NCBI GenBank assembly: GCA_947176055.1
Contig: CAMWPE010000019.1
Location: forward strand, 1-18,347
From: an uncultured Desulfovibrio sp.
GTDB taxonomy: Bacteria > Desulfobacterota > Desulfovibrionia > Desulfovibrionales > Desulfovibrionaceae
Reading direction: 5' to 3'
Length of the DNA: 18,347 bases
Both the position numbers and the translations under genes were made by a program. The notes below the pieces were generated by a model, which did no database searches, was not told the origin of the DNA, and saw only the letters and a list, made by a program, of their open reading frames with translations. This document shows, piece by piece, positions 13,872-18,347 of the stretch. Position 1 is the first letter of the stretch, and the number at the start of each line of letters is the position of its first letter.

Positions 13872-16112
13872 ATGGCCAGACAGTTAATTATAGTTGAATC
13901 GCCAGCGAAAGTAAAAACGATCGGAAAATTTTTAAGCAATGATTATAAAGTTACGGCCAGCGTGGGGCATGTGCGGGATTTGCCGTCAAAAAGCCTGGGC
14001 GTCGACGAAGGCAACGGCTTCGCCCCGCAGTATGAAATTATTGATAATAAACGGGATGTTGTCAACGCTTTGCGCAGGGACGCGGCGAAAGCTGATATAG
14101 TATATTTGGCTCCAGATCCGGACAGGGAAGGCGAGGCGATAGCCTGGCATGTGGCCGAGCTTATCCGCGATCAGGCCCGGGAAATCAAGCGCATCCAGTT
14201 CAATGAAATTACCAGGCGCGCGGTGCTGGACGCCATAGAGCACCCCCGCGATCTGGACGAGAACCTATTCGAAGCCCAGCAAGCCCGTCGTATTCTCGAT
14301 AGGTTGGTAGGTTACAAAATTTCTCCTCTCCTCTGGAAAACTATAAAAAGGGGACTTTCCGCGGGACGCGTGCAATCCGTCGCGCTGCGCCTCATCGCGG
14401 ACCGGGAGAAAGAAAGGGAGGCTTTTATCCCGAAGGAATACTGGCCCTTTCACGCTCTGCTGGCGGCGGAGAAGCCTCCCGTTTTCAAGGCGGAGCTGTT
14501 CAAGGACAAAGGGAAAAAGATCGAAATAGCCAGCGCGGCGGAGGCCGACGCATTCCGCGAGTCGATCAAGGGCAAACCTTTTGTCGTAGCGGAGGCGGTA
14601 TCGAAAGAAAAATCGCGCTCGCCGCAACCTCCCTATATAACCTCGACCCTGCAGCAAGCCGCCAACCAGAAACACGGCTATTCGGCGAAAAGAACCATGC
14701 AGATAGCGCAGAAACTGTACGAGGGCGTCGAGCTGGGCGATCGCGGCTTAACGGCGTTGATAACGTATATGCGCACTGACTCCACCCGCGTCTCGGACGA
14801 AGCGCGGGCCGCGGCGAAAAATTTTATTCTGGATCAATTCGGCCAGGAATATCTCCCCCCGAAGCCGCGCGTATACAAGGCAAAACAATCGGCTCAAGAC
14901 GCTCACGAAGCTATCCGGCCTGTGGACGCGTCCATCGCGCCCGAAATGATCAAGGATTTCCTGGCCCCTGATCAATATAATATTTACAAACTCGTCTGGA
15001 CCAGATTCATCGCTTCCCAGATGGCCGCGGCGAGGATTAACGAGACCCTGGTTCTCATCGAATGCGGCGAAAGCCTCTGGCGGGCTAAAGGAGAGCAGGT
15101 TATCTTCGATGGTTATCTTAAAGTTATGCCTAAAAATTCCGCTGACGAGACGCCGGATTTGCCTCCCCTGACCAGGGGACAAGTCCTGAAACTGGAAAAA
15201 CTGGAATTCGCGCAAAAATTCACGCAACCGCCGGCCCGTTACAGCGAAGCTACCCTGGTCAAAGAACTGGAGGACAAGGGCATAGGCCGTCCCTCCACCT
15301 ACGCGGCCATTATCTCCACCCTGCTGGATCGCGAGTACGTAAAACTGGAGGATAAAAGACTCGCCCCTACGGATCTTGGACGAGTTGTTTGCGATCAGCT
15401 GGTAACCCATTTTCAAAGGCTCATGGACGCCGGTTTTACGGCGAAAATGGAGGAAGGTCTGGACAAGGTCGCCGAGGGAGCCGAAAACTGGATCGACCTC
15501 CTCACCGAATTCGCGGCGGATTTTAATCCGACCCTGGACGCGGCGCAAAAGAATATGGCCAGCGTCAAAAAAGGAATTCCCGCGGGGCTGCCGTGTCCCC
15601 AATGCTCGCGCCCGCTATTAATCAAATTTGGCAAAGCGGGCGATTTTCTCGCCTGCAGCGGCTATCCCGAATGCTCGTTTACCTGCAATTTTTCCCGCGA
15701 CGAGCAGGGACAGGTGGCCATAATGGAAAAAGAGCCGCCGAAATTCGAAAAAGCCGGCGAATGTCCCAAATGCGGAAAGGATCTCCTGGTAAAAAGATCC
15801 AGAATCGGCGGCAGGTTTATAGCATGCTCCGGTTATCCGGACTGCTCTTACACCGCCTCGCTCTCCACCGGAGTCCTCTGTCCCGCATGCGGCAAGGGGC
15901 AAATGGTGGAAAAAACCAGCAAAAGGGGAAAAGTCTTTTTCGCCTGCGATCAATATCCCGCCTGCGATTTCGCGCTCTGGCAAAGACCCGTCCCTGTAAC
16001 CTGTCCCCGTTGCGGCTCCCCTTACCTGTTGGACAAAAAAACGCGCGACGGCGAAAAGCTGGTCTGCCCCAAACAAAGTTGCGGCTATTCGGAGGATAAA
16101 AGCGATGCCTAA
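13872..16112 (+). CDS. topA: DNA topoisomerase I (type IA)
   Basis: A 746-residue enzyme relaxing negatively supercoiled DNA by single-strand passage. I start at the ATG at 13872 (MARQLIIVESPAK), after GAGGACGGA; the open frame 63 bases longer has no support. The Toprim domain spans 1-~115, with Glu9 in VESPAK and the metal-binding DPDREGE (82-88). GLSAGRVQSVALRLI (161-175) is the conserved DNA-binding helix, and Tyr299 in YMRTDSTR is the nucleophile. LVKELEDKGIGRPSTYAAII follows in the core. The C-terminal part (~575-740) has four zinc ribbons: CPQC...CSGYPEC, CPKC...CSGYPDC, CPAC...CDQYPAC and CPRC...CPKQSC. Length suits the four-ribbon form. Its stop overlaps the next gene by eight bases. 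Confidence 0.98.
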   Translation: MARQLIIVESPAKVKTIGKFLSNDYKVTASVGHVRDLPSKSLGVDEGNGFAPQYEIIDNKRDVVNALRRDAAKADIVYLAPDPDREGEAIAWHVAELIRDQAREIKRIQFNEITRRAVLDAIEHPRDLDENLFEAQQARRILDRLVGYKISPLLWKTIKRGLSAGRVQSVALRLIADREKEREAFIPKEYWPFHALLAAEKPPVFKAELFKDKGKKIEIASAAEADAFRESIKGKPFVVAEAVSKEKSRSPQPPYITSTLQQAANQKHGYSAKRTMQIAQKLYEGVELGDRGLTALITYMRTDSTRVSDEARAAAKNFILDQFGQEYLPPKPRVYKAKQSAQDAHEAIRPVDASIAPEMIKDFLAPDQYNIYKLVWTRFIASQMAAARINETLVLIECGESLWRAKGEQVIFDGYLKVMPKNSADETPDLPPLTRGQVLKLEKLEFAQKFTQPPARYSEATLVKELEDKGIGRPSTYAAIISTLLDREYVKLEDKRLAPTDLGRVVCDQLVTHFQRLMDAGFTAKMEEGLDKVAEGAENWIDLLTEFAADFNPTLDAAQKNMASVKKGIPAGLPCPQCSRPLLIKFGKAGDFLACSGYPECSFTCNFSRDEQGQVAIMEKEPPKFEKAGECPKCGKDLLVKRSRIGGRFIACSGYPDCSYTASLSTGVLCPACGKGQMVEKTSKRGKVFFACDQYPACDFALWQRPVPVTCPRCGSPYLLDKKTRDGEKLVCPKQSCGYSEDKSDA

Positions 16113-16722
16113 AAATAGAAGCGACATTGACGAAGCCATCGATCCCGTGCTTGACGGAAGCTTGCCCAGGACGTCCGCGCCCGCGGAGCCGCCGGAGACG
16201 GAGCCGGAAGAGCAACCCGTCCTTCCGGAAATCCCGGAGCATCCCGTCGTCCTGATCTGCGGGCATGGTCTCATGGTCGACGAACTGGGAAAACTGGCCG
16301 AAGCCTGCGGTTTTATTCTGGAGTTCGCTCTGCTCGATGACGAGAGGGCGCCGGAATACGCTACGGAAGAGCAAATTATCCGCTTGCCGGGATACGAGCG
16401 TTTCGCGTCGGAATGTCGCGTTGATCGCGATTATTTCGTCTGCATTTTTTGCGACGGACTGGAGGATTGCGTCGATATCCTCTCGCAATGTCTGGAGAGC
16501 GAGGCGGCGTATCTGGGTCTCTACGCGGAAGGCGAATTTAAAAACGAAATTTTCGCCAGATTGAGGGAAGAGGGCGCGCCCGACGCGGAGCTTGCCGCCA
16601 TTGGCTGTCCCATTGGCCTGAATATCGGAGCGCGAACGCCGGAGCAACTGGCGGTGGGCGTCGTCGCCCAGATGCTGGCCGCGCGAAACGGAACGACCAA
16701 AAGACTGAACTGGAACGAATAG
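16105..16722 (+). CDS. XdhC family protein (C-terminal Rossmann domain only)
   Basis: A 205-residue protein. Residues 1-45 are an acidic, proline-rich tail (AEPPETEPEEQP), probably disordered. Residues 46-197 form the NAD-type Rossmann domain of the XdhC/CoxF family: VVLICGHGLMVDELGKLA (48-65) is the Gly-rich nucleotide loop, DDERAPEY (78-85) the second strand, AAYLGLYAEGEFKNEIFARLREEG (134-157) matches the usual YVGLIGSRRKxxxxxxxLxxxG, and PIGLNIGARTPEQLAV (169-184) is the family's strongest motif. The N-terminal XdhC_CoxI domain, with its cofactor cysteine, is absent. Full XdhC proteins bind and sulfurate molybdenum cofactor for xanthine-dehydrogenase-type enzymes. No molybdenum hydroxylase gene is in the window, so the client is unknown. 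It overlaps topA by eight bases and is probably translationally coupled to it. Confidence 0.88.
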   Translation: MPKNRSDIDEAIDPVLDGSLPRTSAPAEPPETEPEEQPVLPEIPEHPVVLICGHGLMVDELGKLAEACGFILEFALLDDERAPEYATEEQIIRLPGYERFASECRVDRDYFVCIFCDGLEDCVDILSQCLESEAAYLGLYAEGEFKNEIFARLREEGAPDAELAAIGCPIGLNIGARTPEQLAVGVVAQMLAARNGTTKRLNWNE

Positions 16723-16725
16723 CCT

Positions 16726-16771
16726 CTTCGCGAAGCGGGAGATAGACGAGCTCTCGTCCCGCGGCGCGAAG
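16726..16771. repeat. Intergenic inverted repeat (long imperfect hairpin)
   Basis: CTTCGCG (16726-16732) pairs with CGCGAAG (16765-16771), and inside it CGGGA (16736-16740) pairs with TCCCG (16757-16761), separated by a 3x3 internal loop. No T-run follows, so it is not a standard terminator. It lies between the XdhC gene and the next gene, ending ~14 bases before its ATG. Confidence 0.6.
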
Positions 16772-16784
16772 ACAAGGAACAAGC

Positions 16785-17405
16785 ATGGAATACGCCCTAA
16801 CCGCCGCGCTGATTCTCTTCCTGGCCTATCTCTTCTTCGAAACCAGAAAAAAATCGCGGCGAGTCCTTCTGGCCGTCGCTCAGGAAAAGAAAGAAATCGC
16901 GGAAGATTCCGGCATGACCGCCGTCCTCGGAGTATTTTCGCCGGATCTGCAGACGACCGTCATCATCGGCGCGTCCGAAGAAAAAGGCCTCTTTTATTAC
17001 CGGATGCTTAAACAGACAAAAGTCATTAACAAAAGCCGGATCAACATGGCGAATCTGGCCCGCATCGATTTCATGATCAACGGGAAGCCGCATGAAATTT
17101 CCGAAAATTCCGAACAGCTCACCCTGTCCCTGCGGGCGACGGAAATAGCCGACGCGACAATTTCCAGTTTCACAAGCGACGCCCTGCGAACCGTTCAGAA
17201 GGCGGCCCTGCGCATAGTGTTTTACGGCGACGGCGGCGCCGAAAAAACCCTCGAGATCACCGCGTACAGACATAACGACGAAAAACAGAAATTCGAGCGG
17301 GTCCAACTTTTGAAATCGGCGGCCTGGTGGACCGCGTACTTGCGCATGTGCTCGCGCAAGACAAGACAAATTCGCTCGTCCCTCGAACCGGAGAATATTG
17401 AATAA
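16785..17405 (+). CDS. Unrecognised membrane-anchored protein
   Basis: A 206-residue protein I do not recognise. Residues 3-18 (YALTAALILFLAYLFF) are a single N-terminal membrane anchor followed by a basic stretch (ETRKKSRRVLL), so the rest should face the cytoplasm. Residues ~30-190 alternate strands and helices (TTVIIGASEEKGLFYYRML, INMANLARIDFMINGKPHEI, ALRIVFYGDGGAEKTLEITAYR) and look like a compact alpha/beta domain repeated perhaps twice, without catalytic motifs I can name. AAGGAA lies ~8 bases before the ATG. It follows the XdhC gene by 62 bases, a gap filled by a hairpin, so co-transcription with topA-xdhC is plausible but may be modulated. The final codons and stop form one arm of a palindrome. 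Confidence 0.8.
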   Translation: MEYALTAALILFLAYLFFETRKKSRRVLLAVAQEKKEIAEDSGMTAVLGVFSPDLQTTVIIGASEEKGLFYYRMLKQTKVINKSRINMANLARIDFMINGKPHEISENSEQLTLSLRATEIADATISSFTSDALRTVQKAALRIVFYGDGGAEKTLEITAYRHNDEKQKFERVQLLKSAAWWTAYLRMCSRKTRQIRSSLEPENIE

Positions 17406-17422
17406 TTTTATTCAATATTCTC
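17391..17422. repeat. 13-bp perfect inverted repeat spanning the stop codon
   Basis: GAGAATATTGAAT (17391-17403) and ATTCAATATTCTC (17410-17422) are perfect complements around the loop AATTTT. The left arm covers the last codons and part of the TAA of the preceding gene. The stem is AT-rich and no T-run follows; it could be a weak terminator, a stabilising 3' hairpin or a protein-binding palindrome. Confidence 0.7.
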
Positions 17423-17711
17423 AATAGCTTACCCATTTTTATATCGTCCCCATAACCATTCGGAATCCTTGACGATTCGGGAGGGTCGCATCCGGTTCGT
17501 TCTTTTCGCGTTGTATTGCAATCGCTTACAAATTGTTTTAAAAAAAGCGGATCAAAAAATTATTCGCCTCTCCGGGCGCCCGCGAACCTTCGCGCGTCGC
17601 GAAGACGCTCGCGGTTCCGCATTCCCGGATCCGGATTCGGGACTGTCGCGTCCCGAACGCCGACCGTCGGCATTCCCTGGAAAAAGCGCGTCGCGCGCAT
17701 TGGAGAATAGC
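17423..17711. other. Intergenic leader region of the RND adaptor gene
   Basis: Close to 290 bases without a convincing gene (a 64-codon frame here is arginine/proline-rich and lacks an SD). It contains a candidate promoter near 17516-17544, an inverted repeat TTGTA-N11-TACAA over its -35 box, and GC-rich short repeats (17580-17700), including GGGAC...GTCCC near 17640, ahead of the ATG at 17712. Confidence 0.55.
17511..17544 (+). promoter_or_regulatory. Candidate promoter and operator of the RND adaptor gene
   Basis: TTGCAA (17516-17521) and TAAAAA (17539-17544) are 17 bases apart. The inverted repeat TTGTA (17511-17515) with TACAA (17527-17531) covers the -35 box and could be a repressor site; efflux genes are often controlled this way, but no regulator gene is visible. 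Confidence 0.4.
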
Positions 17712-18347
17712 ATGAATTTTAAATATGTAATTCACCCGCTTTTGCTTGTCGCTTTTTTCCTTGGAGCTTGCGAACAAAAAGGGGATCAACAGCGGGGTGC
17801 GATGGCGCCCCCGGTGGCGGTGTATCAGGTCGAAAAGGCCGACGTTCCCTGGGACGCGGCTTATCAGGCGCAGGCCTCGGGTTCCAGATCAGTCGAAGTC
17901 CGCTCCAGAGTAGAGGCGATAATTGAAAAAAGGCTCTATCACGAGGGCGATTTTGTTAAGGAAGGTCAACTGCTCTTCCAGCTGGAGCGCGATCAATACG
18001 AAGCCAGGATGGAGCAGGCGCAGGCCCAGTATGTAAACGCCGAAAGGGAATGGAAAAGGGTCCGTCCTCTTTATGAAAAGAACGCGGTGTCGCAACGCGA
18101 GCGGGATTCGGCGCGCGCGGCCTACGAATCGGCCAGAGCGGAATTGCGCCAGGCCCAGATCAATCTCGATTATTGCCAGGTAACTTCGCCGGTTTCAGGT
18201 TATAGCAGCAAGGAAAACTTTACGCCCGGCAACCTGGTCAGCAACAATTCCCTGCTGACTTATGTCAATCAAACGGAACCAATGTATATAGATTTTTCCA
18301 TAGCGGCGCCAGAGCGCATGGCCCGCGAGATCCTCGCTTCGCAAGGA
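17712..18347 (+). CDS. RND efflux periplasmic adaptor (HlyD/AcrA type) lipoprotein, partial
   Basis: The first 212 codons of a membrane fusion protein; the gene continues past the right edge. The signal ends FFLGAC, so Cys20 should be lipidated, as in AcrA and MexA. Mature landmarks run in order: GSRSVEVRSRVEAIIEKRLYHEGDFVKEGQLLFQLE, the first half of the lipoyl domain; a long alpha-hairpin (~99-150) rich in Gln, Ala and Glu with RPLYEKNAVSQRERDSARAAYESA; then LDYCQVTSPVSG and FTPGNLVSNNSLLTYV, the second lipoyl half; and PMYIDFSIAAPE, the entry to the beta-barrel. Such proteins link an inner-membrane RND pump to an outer-membrane TolC channel for export of drugs or toxic compounds. GGAG at 17702 supports the start. 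Pump and channel genes are expected to follow, outside the window. Confidence 0.93.
   Translation, partial: MNFKYVIHPLLLVAFFLGACEQKGDQQRGAMAPPVAVYQVEKADVPWDAAYQAQASGSRSVEVRSRVEAIIEKRLYHEGDFVKEGQLLFQLERDQYEARMEQAQAQYVNAEREWKRVRPLYEKNAVSQRERDSARAAYESARAELRQAQINLDYCQVTSPVSGYSSKENFTPGNLVSNNSLLTYVNQTEPMYIDFSIAAPERMAREILASQG

Noticed and set aside
14748..15602. 284-codon minus-strand frame inside topA
   Set aside because: Long only because of topA codon use; topA is certain and this frame shows no family motif or SD.
17516..17710. 64-codon plus-strand frame before the RND adaptor
   Set aside because: No SD, biased Arg/Pro/Ser composition, and it covers the probable promoter and leader.

Overview
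The window (18,347 bp) reads as a chromosomal segment of a Gram-negative, probably motile anaerobe, most likely a member of the Desulfobacterota (former Deltaproteobacteria). This is inferred from three things: lipoproteins and an RND-type adaptor imply an outer membrane; a complete LivKHMGF importer is present; and topA, with four C-terminal zinc ribbons, overlaps an XdhC-type gene. I cannot name the species. Most of the window is dense, GC-moderate and core-like. The first ~600 bases are AT-richer and look mobile.

Layout. 1-690: the left edge holds the first codons of an insertion-sequence transposase, a small DUF1640-like coiled-coil/TM gene, and a short frame resembling the N-terminus of a tRNA-targeting tyrosine recombinase, all on the minus strand downstream of tRNA-Phe(GAA). 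This is the architecture of a decayed integrative-element boundary. 749-1168: a small PEBP-like lipoprotein. 1308-2911: a PLP aminotransferase with a good sigma-70 promoter, then an exported single-domain rhodanese. 2913-7367 (minus): a five-gene branched-chain amino-acid ABC importer, livK-H-M-G-F, with stop/start overlaps between the permease and ATPase genes. 7660-8850: an MscS-family channel, ending at a strong bidirectional terminator.

8957-12684 (minus): a four-gene unit preceded by a near-consensus sigma-54 (-24/-12) site. It encodes a signal-less protein with a VgrG3-like muramidase domain, a family-9 glycosyltransferase with a long C-terminal extension, and two small helical proteins of unknown function. 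I think this is the most interesting region. Sigma-54 control, a muramidase without a Sec signal, a glycosyltransferase and chaperone-like small proteins together suggest a flagellar or other secretion-related role, but no canonical flagellar gene lies in the window, so this is inference.

13105-13716 (minus): a TraT-like lipoprotein that appears to lack the glycine-rich membrane segment of classical TraT. It is divergent from topA (13872-16112), which overlaps a stand-alone XdhC C-terminal domain gene (16105-16722). That is followed by an unrecognised membrane-anchored protein (16785-17405). The right edge cuts through a lipoprotein periplasmic adaptor of an RND-type efflux pump (17712 onward).
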